A DNA stretch of 28,361 nucleotides from NCBI GenBank assembly GCA_018398765.1, contig JAHBMJ010001446.1, positions 1-28,361 on the forward strand, in the 5' to 3' direction. How positions within the stretch are numbered: the stretch's first letter is position 1; the number at the start of each line of letters is the position of its first letter. The position numbers and the translations under genes were made by a program. Of the stretch, positions 7,728 through 18,279 are shown piece after piece. The DNA is from Chromera velia. Its lineage: Eukaryota; Sar; Chromeraceae. The notes below the pieces were generated by a model. It had not been told where the DNA came from. It saw nothing but the letters and a program-made list of their open reading frames with translations, and did no database searches.

Positions 7728-10700
7728 ATGGCAAATCTTGAACCTCGGAGTCATCGGGGATGGGCTCCTCTTTGGACATTTTGGAAATGGCTCACTGGCC
7801 TTTGGACACTCGTATTCCGCAGTACTCAAGAGGAAGAAACGCACATAGGGTAAGTCGACGCGCCTTTTTCTAGTCTTGCCTGTTGAACGTCGTGAAAATG
7901 AATCGGCTTCATTCTTTCCCGCAGGAATCTACAATCTCCCGCACCGAAGAAGAAGAAGAAGTCGAAGAAAAGTTCCAACGAGAAGAAAGTCCAATTTCAA
8001 CCCAAGGCCGAAATCCTCGGTGCAACACAGACATCGACAACTCCCGCGAGTCCCGCTGTGGATGCCAATCACTCGTGCAACCTGAAATTTCCCTCTGAAG
8101 CTACCGGACATTTCCCTCTTCCTGTGAGCACACCGATCGGCATTCCAGCACCAGTTGCACCGGTCGTCGCCGAAAAGAATCCCGCACATTCGCAAAACAC
8201 CGCACACAAGAAAAAGAAGAAGAAGAAGGCAGCTCAGCCTGTTGGCTCCACCGTTGAAAAGCAAAACAACCAGCCTTCGCTTCCCGAAGAGAAACATACC
8301 ACTGCACCTCAATCAAGAGCGGTGTCTGCACCACAATCCAGTCAGCCCTCCAGGGCAGTGTCTCGAGCCCAATCTCCAAAACGCCAGAAGACAGCTACAC
8401 TGAATCACTCGATTCCTGGGCTTCCGCCTTCATTTTATTCAAACATCGGTCAGCCTCTTTTTGAGCCCTACTTAGTCAGCCGGTCGTGAATGCGCGAAAT
8501 TCAAACGATCGTCTTTTGGAAATCAATCTTGCAGGTCCTGCCGCTGCTCGAACGCTTGCAAAGACCTCCATCAGGACGAAAGAAATCGGCATTCAGGTGG
8601 ACCTCCCTTCGCACAACCAGCCCGATGGTCCTTTCCATGCCCCTTTGTCGCCGACTAGAGAAGCTGCCAAGCAGGAGGCACACAGTGCATACGGAGACTC
8701 CTCCTTTGCAACTGACCCAGCTCTGCCGAGCCCTTCAAAGCAGCCAAGGATTCGTCATGCAAGGGCCGCCAATCAAGATCGGCTCTTCCTCAGAGACCGA
8801 CGAGCCCGGTGTGATGTGCCCGCCAGTGTCGCAGGAAGTTCCGTCGGTGGCGAGAGGCGCTCGTTCGAAGACTTGTTCCCTCCTCTCGAAAACGCAAGGG
8901 AGCAACAGCAGCCTTCCCGAGGGAGAGGGCAGTTTCGAGACCATCAGCAGAATCGAAGGAGCCACAGGTATGTTGAGGACCAACCTTACCGACGGCGCTT
9001 CTCTTCGCAGCCTGTCGCGCCAAACGCGACGTTTCAGCGACGGGCATCGAGGCGAACTCGATCATGCGAAGCTCGGTGGCCCTCTGAGATTGCCGTGCAG
9101 TGGTCTTGGGACCTCAAGAATAGGTCACCCCGGGGACTGCAGTTCACAGATCGACCGAAGCTTCTGTCTTCTCAGGCTCAGCTTCAGCTCATCTGTGTGT
9201 GCTAATATGTGTGTCCGCTCATGCAGCCTTCGAGTTCTTCGCTGTCAAGATCCAGAAAATAAATCAAAGGAGCTGCAGTGGCTGTTCAAGGGACAGCCAC
9301 CTCGAGAGTACTGCTGGAAGCCGGTCGCGAAAGCGGAGCCTCCCAAACCACACCATTCCCCTCCGACACGGCCTGCCAGGGTCCGGTCGGGCGTCCACAG
9401 TCGAAGGTGGGAATCAGTGTAAATGAAGCCTCCAACCTCTCTTGAAGAACAAGCGGTCGCAGTGAAAACGTCTCTCGAAATGATGTGCATGTGAACAGGT
9501 ACCTCTGGCCTCGAGAGGACGGAGGCTGCTTTCGACCCCCTCCTCCTGGACCACCTCGTGAGTTTTTCACCGACGTCGGATCGGTCTTTGACTTCTGGCA
9601 TGGGACTGAGGGTAGCGAGCGCGGAGAGTATGACTACAATGGGTACGACTACTGTGCCGCGGACCCACAGATTGGTTCGTTGACTCTGCATTCTCATCGG
9701 AGCACAGTAGCTCGCCTTTCCTCTCTCATGGCGCAGCGCTGCATGCCCTTTTGTGTGAGCAGCGATTGTGGAGAATCCTCCTGAACGAGCCAACCAATCG
9801 TACGTGATGTTGCTCGGAGGGACTCCAGTGTTATGTACTCCGTGGAACGGGTCCACCTTCTTCTGCCCGACGGCTCCACCAATCCCTTCTTTCCCGACCC
9901 AACCGACAGCAGAGCCTTCCTCCGTACCGCCGCTTCCCACCCTACCGCCGGGCCCCGTGCCCGAAGCTGGAATAGATCCGAACTTGGCTGCCCTGTTGCT
10001 TCAGCTCCTCTCTGGACAGGCTGGCGCCCCTCTTCCTGGACAGCCCTTGCCTCAAGTGCCGAGCGCTGAATCGGTATCAGATACGCTCGACCCCGCCGCT
10101 CTTCCGTTCGCTCCTTCGACCCAGTCACAACATCAGCGTGCACAGTCTTGGGACGGCCACTTCACCGAACACAATTCCGACGTATCGATAGACGTCCCCC
10201 CCCCAACCTGCTGTTCGGAGCCCTGGCTGCCTTCTTTGTCCCAGTGGTGGGCAGAGGAGCTCCATTCCGACAAGCAGCATCCGATCCCTGGAAAACAGTT
10301 CGACTCGCCCCCCGACTACGACAACGAAGGCGCCTCTCAAGAGGCTGTTGAGGGTCTTCCACCCTTCGATCCCCAGGAAGGAGCAGGCCCCGGGCAACCC
10401 ATTTTGTCTTCGGATGACAAAAAGGTCTCTGTCACTCTGCCAGAACGACATTGTGTTTCAGCCCCGGCAACGCCAGCAGGGCTGCTTGCCTCCACGCGAA
10501 CCGCACCAGCTCCGCCAGCAGCCCCTGCCCCTTCCCCGCTGTTTTTGCCCTCTCTGTCCGTCAACCCAGCTGAAGATTTTGCACTTTGGGCAAAGCCCCT
10601 TTTGGAGAACGCTCAGCAAGACGCTTCTCCCGACAAACTGGGCTTGGAGTCTACCCTCAACCTCACCTCTCAGTCGGAGTCTTCCCCTGTGACGGCAGAA

Positions 10701-10847
10701 GGTTCTCCTTTTGGAGACTCCCCTTTCGAGTCTCGGGCAGCAAGCATGCTCCCGACAGCGCCGTCCTCAGGGGAGCCCTCTGCCGCTTGCTCCGCTGAGC
10801 CTTCGAGAGCCGCCTCTCCGACACCAGACCAGCATTTCCTCTCCTGA
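7728..10847 (+). CDS. Six-exon gene for a largely disordered protein of about 800 residues
   Basis: I do not recognise the family. Proposed exons are 7728-7849, 7925-8448, 8535-8967, 9227-9406, 9499-9557 and 9763-10847. They join in phase to 801 codons ending in TGA. Strong borders are GTAAGT at 7850, GTATGT after CAG at 8968 with a gctaat branch-like site before the 9226 acceptor, GTGGGA at 9407 and GTGAGT at 9558. The donor at 8449 (GTCAGC) is weak, and the last intron could be partly coding. ATG 7728 has a good context (agcaATGG). The product starts with a Trp-rich hydrophobic stretch (about residues 12-31), then Lys runs (residues about 48-55 and 135-142) that could be nuclear signals, Ser/Pro/Gln-rich linkers, an Arg/Gln-rich segment in exon 3, a segment in exon 4 with normal composition (KELQWLFKG), and a long Pro/Ser/Glu-rich tail with one hydrophobic helix (NLAALLLQLLSG). 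A scaffold or RNA-related role is possible but not shown. Confidence 0.65.
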
Positions 10848-12190
10848 TTCAACTCCCATAGAAGCCGAACTGGTGGCTGTTGGGAGTCTTGTGACGCAAT
10901 TTGTGTCATGTCTTCATTGGACCGATAGAAGCATGCTCCTCGTTCCGAAACGAGGCGATGATCAACACAGCCGAAGTTTTTTCCAGATGCCATCACAGCA
11001 ATTTCAGGTTTTTCGTCCTAATCGCATCTCTTGCCTCGCGCCTGACCTCCTCTCGTCGTCTTTGGGTGCAACTTGAAAGCGCTTCAAACTGGTGTGACCC
11101 CAGGTGTGACGAGGAAATCGACGACATTGCCCGAAATTGTGCCCTTTCTTGAAGGAGGTCTCATCGCGTGCCCGCATCTCTGTGTCACACGCTCCGGCCT
11201 TTCCTTGGCGGTAAATTTGGCCAAAGGAATGAGGAGGCCCGGTTGCGCAATTCTTGTCAACGTATGTATCGCAGTGTTATGAATCATTGAATCAAAAACT
11301 GTTGAAGCTGCACCTGTCGGCGGATTGCGTCGTTTCATTGTTTCAATAAGTTAAACACTACATCGCTTCAAAAACATTTTAGTGGTAAAAGCTTATAATT
11401 AAAGAATGTTTAACTCAACTTTCAAGTTTACTTTAAAAAGTTTTTAGATAAAAAAATGCTGGATAAATGGTAAATGTCATTAATTATAGTAAAACTTAAA
11501 TGTTCCAATAACTTTTTTCTAGGAAGTGGTGATCATATATTCATTCTTCAAATTATTTTACAGTTTAATACGTTTAAAAAGTAACGTTTTTAAAAAGTTG
11601 TGAATCAATTATAAGTCTAGGCTTAAGTATATGAGTAGCCTAAATAGTAGATAACCATATAAGACAAAACTATTTTGCCAGTGAGTCATTTTGTAATATA
11701 TTCCCATTATAGTTTCCGTTTTCTAAATGATTTAAATTTCAATTTAGATCTAGATCTCGATTTAAATAATTATCATAACACGATGCAGTATTATAACTGC
11801 AACTGAAATAAAAAATAGTGATATTTAGTATATAAACCTCACGCGATTTCTCTAATGATCTCATTCGGAGGTAGATTCGGACTAAAAAATCGGACTAGTG
11901 ATCTGATTTAAACCAAAAAATCAGACTTGGCACTAGTGATTTGATTGATTAACAATTAAATCTGGGGACACAATTATATAGACTGCATGTATTTACTCAA
12001 ACTTTTTTTTTACACATTCCAGTATATTCCAGGTAAACACAAGACCCTGAAAGATATGTATATCACTGTATAAGCTGAAATCGCCATATCACCACGTTCG
12101 AGGTAATTGTCAAGATTTGTTATTACTTCTCCAAGTACTGAAAAGGCACCTCTTTGAAACACGCTACCATGTGATGCCGGCATGTTTTTC
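10848..12190. other. 3' flank and AT-rich intergenic DNA, no gene
   Basis: After the TGA the sequence stays GC-balanced to about 11330 and then becomes strongly AT-rich to about 12010, with frequent tttaaa and taattat. A short near-repeat surrounds actagtgat (about 11893 and 11932). The short frames here have no domain content. Poly(A) signal-like AATAAG/AATAAA strings occur but none is decisive. Confidence 0.45.
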
Positions 12191-12237
12191 ATTGTTAAGA
12201 GTGCAGTCTAACACGGATTGTTAAGAGTGCAGTCTAA
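12191..12237. repeat. 21-bp direct repeat
   Basis: The sequence attgttaagagtgcagtctaa occurs at 12191-12211 and again at 12217-12237, a 26-bp step. It lies just beyond the 3' end of the minus-strand membrane protein gene and could be in its 3' untranslated region. A local duplication is the simplest reading. Confidence 0.8.
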
Positions 12238-12305
12238 GCAGTGCTGCAAAGCTTGCGACAAGGGGCTCTGAGAACAAAAGGGCCGCCCCATTGCCGGCAG
12301 CTCTT

Positions 12306-14359
12306 CTACACGTCCTGCGGGTTTGCAGTTGTCTGATGCGTGTTTGCAGCATCTCCTCCTTCTTGAGGGTTAGGCAACGACGCTGACAGGGCTCCGTAGG
12401 CCGTCGGAGCGGGATGCGGAGATCCACTGGCGGGTGTCAGGAGGCTTTCGTGCTCTGCATCGCTTGGCAGTGCCGGCTGCTGCACTGCAGATGGTGGCCG
12501 TTGTCGATTCCGACTTCGGTTTTGACACCACACAACGAGAAAGACAATGAGTATGATCGTCGGATAGAGTGCAAGAGCAGCGAGAGGGAAGATAGCCATG
12601 AAGAGGCAGAAACTTGTGGCCTGAAATATTCCGATGCGATTTTCCCTGGGGTCGCCTTTTCGGAGCTTCACACGTGTGCCACTAACCCCTCCAGCTCCTG
12701 TCCAGCAATCAATGGCTTTTCCTTTCTCCTTTACCTCGATCACGTCCTCGTACCCCTCATTGGCTTGCTCCTCCGTCTCTCTCGCCCACCCATGCGCTGT
12801 CGGGTCATACCCGTATCTGCACGAACACAGTCAGTAGTCGACATACACTAGAGGAGAAGCCTTCTCCTTAGCGTCACCAGCAGGTGCTCGAATCACTTTT
12901 ACAATTTGCGCTTCTTTTCCCCCTCACCTCGGAGATCGGTTCTTCTGTTTCAAACCGGGCCCTCAGGACTCCAAAAACTTTAAATTTCGACGAATCCCAA
13001 CCGGCATTCATCAACGGACCTGTAAGCACAGAAAGCTTCACCTCCCTTGGACGGTACGGAAACCAGAGCCCACTCGAAGTGCCTACTGTGGCAGTTGCTC
13101 GATATTGACGCCCCGCTAAACCGCCCTGTTTCCGCTTCCCTGGCGTCTCTCTTTCCCTCGCGCTCGCTCTCGGAGTCCCCAATTCCCTCACGTGCAAGTC
13201 TGTTGTGTTCCTTCTCCACTTGGAGAAGCTGCCTGAACATTTCTCTTCTCGCTGCCTGCGAAAAAAAGCCAAGAAAGAAAGAACGGAAGGCATGATGTAA
13301 GTAAAAAATAAATGCATGAATGAATAGATTGAAAAAAAAAATGACGCTCGAACGTGAGGAAGGAAGGAAGGAAGAATGAAAGCAAGGAATAAAGGACGAA
13401 AGGAAGGAAGGAAGAAAGTAAGAAAGGAAGGAAAGAACGGAGGAGGAAGAAACTACAGAAATTGGACGGTCAGATGGACGGAGAGACCTTCCGTCTGTCC
13501 GTCAGTCAGTTAGTCAGGGAGTTGCCGAGGAGGAACAAAGCGAGAGACACGACGCAACAAGAGACTGAGGGTACCAAAGGAAGTCAAAAAGAGGGAGAGG
13601 ACAGCGCGCCACAGGCTGAGAACATATGCAGCGAGTCATGGGTCCAGACAGAAGGATCCATCAGGTAAAGAGGAAGGAACGCTGCCTACAGATACAGTTC
13701 CCTCACGAGGAAGGAGGCAAAATAGCTGCCAATTCAAATACAGCGGGAAAGAGGTCGAAGGAAAGGGCGAAAGGAGCACGGTGGCCGATTAAGAAAGACC
13801 TCACGCTAAGTTGATGCATGCACTGTGACCATTCCACCTTTGCGCACTGTCAAATTCGATTCTCATCCACCAAGAAGCCGTGCAGACACTCCTAAAGCCC
13901 TCGACCGACCTTCAAATTCGACTCTGGTGGTTCCTCTCTCTCCTTCTCATGCTCTCTTTCTCTCTGCCGCTCCCCCTCGGATGCTTCACTTTGTCTGAGT
14001 AGCAGGGGTGTGTGTGGCTTGCTCAACTTATCTACCTTAGCGTCTTCTGCATTGGGGGCCGTGGTTGTCTGCGAGTGCGCAGAGTTGTTTGCCCTCACGG
14101 TGATCTCCTCAAAGACCATCGCCCTGTTCAGCTTCCAGTAAGTCTCTTTGGGACAGTAGGAACTTTCGTACTTCGGCCAGAGAGCCCAACAGACATGATA
14201 GACCCCTGCATCTTGAATGAGGCACTCTTCTTGCTTCCACTCCGGTTGACGATTCAGTTCTTGGTAGTTCAGTATGTAAGGGTACGAGTGGAAAATGAAC
14301 ACGAGAAGGTAGATGGTAAAGAAGCAAACGAGAAAGAAAAATATGAGTCGATTGGGCAT
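12306..14359 (-). CDS. Two-helix membrane protein, four exons
   Basis: I cannot name the family; the layout (helix, soluble middle, helix, cytosolic tail) resembles DUF3592-like proteins. Proposed exons on the minus strand are 14359-13910, 13255-13192, 13115-12928 and 12816-12306, giving about 400 residues. ATG 14359 is followed at once by a hydrophobic helix (residues about 5-24) that can act as signal anchor. The loop after it has four Cys (ECLIQ, VCWAL, SSYCP) and many aromatics. Exon 3 reads QYRATATVG...LWFPYRP, typical of a folded extracytosolic domain. A second helix lies at about 12620-12528, then Arg and a Pro/Ala/Ser-rich tail ending at TAG 12306. Junctions 1-2 and 2-3 agree in phase and have good borders (a ttttttcgcag acceptor, GTGAGG donors). 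Junction 3-4 has good borders but the phase is off by one. Either a border is wrong or there is a frameshift. Intron 1 contains a GGAA microsatellite. Confidence 0.7.
13345..13450. repeat. GGAA-rich microsatellite in intron 1 of the membrane protein gene
   Basis: The plus strand is nearly all purine, with repeated ggaaggaagg tracts interrupted by gaaagcaagg and gaaagtaag. It lies inside the proposed 654-bp first intron (13256-13909). The open frames here come from the repeat. Confidence 0.8.
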
Positions 14360-15450
14360 CTTGTATGTGTGCGACAGTTTGACCGGGCTCAACCAGGACC
14401 ACAGAGCACGTTGAGAAACAACTTGCAGGGACTCTGAGAGCAGACAAGGTAAAAAGAAGAGTCAGAGCTGCAAAGACATGCGGTGCTCTCGTTCACAAGG
14501 CGGCCTGGAGACCCCTCTGAGGGTCGAATGTTCGAGTTTCCTGATGCACAGACGCACCGAAACACTGCCATACAGTCGGCATTCTTGTGGGAGATTGCAG
14601 GTTGAGTACATACGTACAATAAGTAATCATCTCTCCGTTGGTTCGCCTTGTGTCTCCGTCCACAGATGTTTCAGCCTATTTGGAACTTATCCTGACGGTG
14701 TATGACAATAATGCGAGCCTGCCGATGTAGTATGTACCCAGCACAAGCTTTCATCGCATTGGTCAGAACCGCATACGTGCAGACATCATTGCACTATATA
14801 GCTTCTTATATATATACAATATTGATCGATCGATCGAAGATACATACCGCGTATCGGTGTGCATGGCTCGGCAGCTATAGTGGATGCATGCAAGTGTGCA
14901 ATGCACCTATATCGGTGTCCTATCATATATTGTAATGTCCCTACGGGACATGCCGTGGCCCCCAGGGGTGAGATAGGGTGAGAGCATGGTAAGAGCACCG
15001 AGAGGTGCGTCCATGATCGTGGTACATGCATGCAACAGGTTCCCCTTCCCATATTAATATATAATGCATGACAAAACCCTTAATCACAGTTGTTGGCTGC
15101 GCAAAGGCGTAGTCGCGGTATCTGTAAATGCTGTAGAGGGCCGGAGACGGCTGGACGGGCTGCAAGACGGTTGAGAAGAAGAAATAAGAAGAGCTCTGCT
15201 ATTAGATACGTTTGCTAATAAGAAAATTATAATGACGTACAAGGACTTCGCTAACACATGGTGTTAACGTGAATAAATATGAAAGAGAAAATGAAATTAT
15301 AACCGTAGCAATACATTACTGATAAATTTTTAACAACTTATTTTTGTTTATAAAAAAAAAAATCACAGTGCTCCCCACTTAAATCTACTTACATTTTTAT
15401 TTTTTATTTACAGCGTCAAGATTTAAGTCTTTTACATACAGACATATAGT
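14360..15450. other. Intergenic, palindrome-rich, no gene
   Basis: This is the upstream flank of the minus-strand membrane protein gene and may hold its promoter. Bases 14800-15060 carry gatcgatcgatcga, gcatgcat-like and tatatata motifs and resemble the palindrome-rich DNA at 7190-7520. Bases 15180-15450 are AT-rich up to the LTR. No exon is supported. Confidence 0.45.
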
Positions 15451-15751
15451 TGAAACATAGGGTGTCAGTCGTTCCGTCCGTGCACATGCAGGAAGGCCAA
15501 GCCGCGGGGCGGGCCGGGGGCATTGCAAGCCGTCGCGCACGCCCTGGGCCGCAGGTGAATTCGATTAACCGCCGCGTGCGCATTCGATTCAGTGCCGCGC
15601 CGCATGAATTTCAGCTCCATCAAAATTATTTGACTTCATTGATTACTTTAGGCAACATCTGTTGGACTCTGCATATACTCTAGATTCACAGACCTCCCAT
15701 AAAGAGCTCGGAAGAAAGAAGCTGCCACACTCACTACTCTACTCCATTTCT
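15451..15751 (+). repeat. 5' LTR
   Basis: It begins tgaaacatagggtgtcag and ends near actccatttct. It matches 17723-18031 over its whole length, including a GC-rich patch (gccgcggggcgggcc) and the block ttgttggactctgcat-like at about 15660. The end is set by loss of similarity after catttct. Confidence 0.85.
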
Positions 15752-15768
15752 GCGGTTAACAGCCGCAG
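15750..15768 (+). other. Perfect 6-bp hairpin at the LTR/interior junction
   Basis: CTGCGG, loop ttaacag, CCGCAG. It lies exactly where a tRNA primer binding site is expected, and no TGG-starting tRNA-complementary site is obvious. It could be the priming site (part of a tRNA arm or self-priming) or an RNA signal in the leader. Confidence 0.5.
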
Positions 15769-15815
15769 GCTCTTCTCTTGAACTCATCTTCATCTTTTGA
15801 TTTGATTCTTCAATC

Positions 15816-17374
15816 ATGTTGTCCGGTAACATATCTTCTTTTTCAGTCATTTTTCTGCGATTTGCTGATGACGACCCTCCACAGCGTCATTAGATCGCCG
15901 ATGGTCATGCATATCTAAAGCTCGCCAAGATGTGGGTGAAAGGTTATGCGACCCTGACTGGTCTCAAGAAGCTGTATAAGGTCTTACATATTTCTTCTTT
16001 TGCTGCTGGAGACAATGCTCTCCATGGTTGGGTCAAAGAGCTTGCTTCGACGATTGAGGGTGCTGTTCCCTAGAGGAACAGTGGAGAGCAAGACGCAGCG
16101 TTCAAAAAGCGTCTCCAGGACTGGGCTATCAAGTTCTTATCTGCACTGGCAAGAAAGTAGGCACTTCTCCTGGAGGATGCACAGAAGGAGAAGGCCTGGA
16201 AGACGTTTGAGAACCTTGATGTCCTCATGAAGTCGCTTCCTATGAATCTATCTCTAAGAGAGACCAAGGCGGTCTATACTGAGCTTCAGAAGGACTTGAA
16301 GACCAGATCCATCGCTCCTTTGGACTGGGTGAGTGGATTCAAGTTCTAGGACCTCTATCCTGACGACACAAAGGCGCTGGCACGCACAAAGAATAAGAAG
16401 GTGATTGCAGTGGCAGGGACTGAACCGGTGGCTCCGAGGTACTCTTGGGCGTACCAGAGGGAGATCATTGTGGAGGCACTTCCGACTCTGGACGCGTGTC
16501 ACACTCGGAATGAGTGGGTGGCGTCCATGAAGAACGGCGTCCTCCGGATCGTCTCTTTGGTCACCAAGAAGCTAATTGAAATCTCCAAGCACTAGAAGCA
16601 GTTCCTCTCCCCTGTAGCCGAACGGGTGGCACAGCTTCTTCTAGCTCTGCCAAGTCACTGGAGTCACTCTTGGACTCTACTAGAACCGATGGGGAGCCAG
16701 ACTTTGACCGAATAGACCCAGAGCACGCCCGTCACTTAGCCAACGTCTCCCAGAACTACAAGAACCACTGCAACAAATGGAGATCGAAGCAGAACAAGAG
16801 GGATGGCAACAAACGAACTGGGGGGGAGAAACAGAAGGGTGATTTTAAAGGTGGCTCGCAAGGCCAGCCTGTCTGCCCTGAGAATAAAGCCTAGGATATA
16901 CCCTTTGCTCCCGTCTCCAGCTAGCAGCTGTTTCTCACCGATGCAGACATGAAGCAATTAGCGACTACCATATTGAAGATTCAACAGAAGAGACAGGACT
17001 CTGATAAGAAGAAAAAGATGAGTGAGAGACCGAAGGAGGAGAGAGTGAGGTTCGCAACAACCACTTGTGATATGGAGACATATGAAGTCATATGCAGGGG
17101 TGATGTAGATATGGTCTTCCCCGACTCTGATGGTCCGTCTGGCATCTACGATGTCTACGGGTACAATCCTTTCTCTGAGAGGAATGTATTCACATCTGAG
17201 TCTGCACCTCTCATGCATCAGTGTGTGGGGGGGGAAGAGAATACAGGATCCATAGAAGAAGTCAAGCAGGCAGGCAGACTGACTAAAACAAAAACAGAAA
17301 GCTTTGCTTCCCTTAAAGTTTCTTCGAATTTTGATAAAGAAACATTCATGGCCCGATTTGCTCAGTTTTTCTGA
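15816..17374 (+). pseudogene. Gag-like ORF with seven in-frame TAG codons
   Basis: The frame starts at ATG 15816 about 65 bp inside the element and can be followed to TGA 17372-17374, about 519 codons. TAG interrupts it at 15891, 16071, 16158, 16347, 16593, 16892 and 16922, with no TAA or TGA. One frame change is needed between about 16596 and 16640. The N-terminal half is helical and Lys/Leu/Trp-rich with blocks such as LKLAKMWVKGY and NALHGWVKEL, as in Gag capsid regions. The next part is basic and Asn/Lys/Gly-rich, as in nucleocapsid regions but without a clear CCHC knuckle. The C-terminal part (from 16949) is acidic. Either it is a decayed gag or TAG is read as an amino acid here. Confidence 0.6.
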
Positions 17375-17710
17375 ATAGGTCGCTGCCTGGTTTTTTTCTC
17401 TCTTTTTATTATTTTAGTATTGTAAAGCGCTGAAACGTATCAGACAGGCAGGACGAAAGAGGCAGACCAGAGATAGGTAGACTTAAAGAGGCAGACCGGA
17501 GTCAACTGATCTTATGATGTCTAGCCCTCTACCTTGTTCTTGTGATGTTTAGCCCTCTGCCTCCCTGCATTCCTTTTGTGTTACTCTTTGCTATCGAGAC
17601 TGGCCAATAAGGGAAAGTAAGAAAGGGCTTTATTGGCTCAGACAGTTAAAGCAAACGGCTGTGTTGACTTAGTTTTGCTTCCGTTTCTCCCTTTGCATAG
17701 AAACGAAATC

Positions 17711-17720
17711 GAGGGGGGGA
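17711..17720 (+). other. Polypurine tract before the 3' LTR
   Basis: The sequence gaggggggga directly precedes the agttgagacat start of the 3' LTR. This is the usual place and composition for the plus-strand primer of LTR elements. Confidence 0.65.
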
Positions 17721-17722
17721 GT

Positions 17723-18031
17723 TGAGACATAGGGTGTCAGTCGTTCCGTCCACGCACACGCAGGAAGGCCAAGCCGCGGGGCGGGCCGGGGGCATTGCAA
17801 GCCGTCGTGCGCGCCTTGGGCCGCGCAGATGAATTCGATTAACCGCCGTGTGCGCATTCGATTCAGTGCTGCGCCGCGCAAATTTCAGCTTCGTCGAAAT
17901 TATTTGACTTCATTGATTACTTCAGGCATTGCCAACATCTGTTGGACTCTGCATATGCTCCAGATTCACAGACCTCCCATAAAAAGCTCGGAAGAAAGAA
18001 GCTGCCACACTCACTACTCTACTTCATTTCT
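17723..18031 (+). repeat. 3' LTR
   Basis: This is the direct repeat of 15451-15751. Most differences lie where one copy has CG and the other TG or CA, the pattern left by deamination of methylated CpG. One extra block of about six bases (ttgcca) lies near 17930. Confidence 0.85.
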
Positions 18032-18279
18032 CACACATGCTGTAATGTTTCTTTTATTTACTTTCATTTATATTTTGGCCATTCTAGTAGTAGCATAGTA
18101 ACATATATAGTAGCCAAACATTATATACGTCTTTTATTATCAACTTGCTCTTTTAAATCATCTAGCTGTGACAGTCACTGAGACTGTAAACTAGTCTATA
18201 AAATGTTTGAACACAACGTTATACAAGTCTTAAACTACACGCTTGCTACGCTTGCTGTATTAGTTGCTGTAGTTGATTA

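Larger units (their letters stand above)
15451..18031 (+). mobile_element. Non-autonomous LTR retrotransposon with Gag-like ORF only
   Basis: Two direct long terminal repeats of about 300 bp (15451-15751 and 17723-18031) flank 1.97 kb. A purine tract (gaggggggga, 17711-17720) sits just before the 3' LTR, as expected for plus-strand priming. The interior has one Gag-like ORF and no protease, integrase, reverse transcriptase or RNase H, so the element would need enzymes from a relative. No clear target duplication is seen at the ends I chose. The LTRs differ by roughly 20 substitutions, all transitions by my alignment, plus two small gaps, so the insertion is not recent. Confidence 0.85.

Noticed and set aside
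7515..7844. Minus-strand frame with Cys-Pro-Lys repeats opposite the first exon
   Set aside because: It looks protein-like, but the plus strand offers an ATG, a GTAAGT donor and a phase-matched join to exon 2. I keep the plus reading with moderate confidence.
8490..9422. Long plus frame of 310 codons overlapping exons 3 and 4 of the plus-strand gene
   Set aside because: Only its last part (9227-9406) is used. Before 8968 the neighbouring frame joins in phase through the CAG|GTATGT donor, so the long open frame there is a shadow.
10848..11338. Short frames on both strands after the plus-strand gene's TGA
   Set aside because: They are short, lack domain content and splice borders, and are best read as 3' flank.
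15451..18031. Complete autonomous LTR retrotransposon
   Set aside because: No reverse transcriptase, integrase or protease motif was found in any frame of the 1.97-kb interior.
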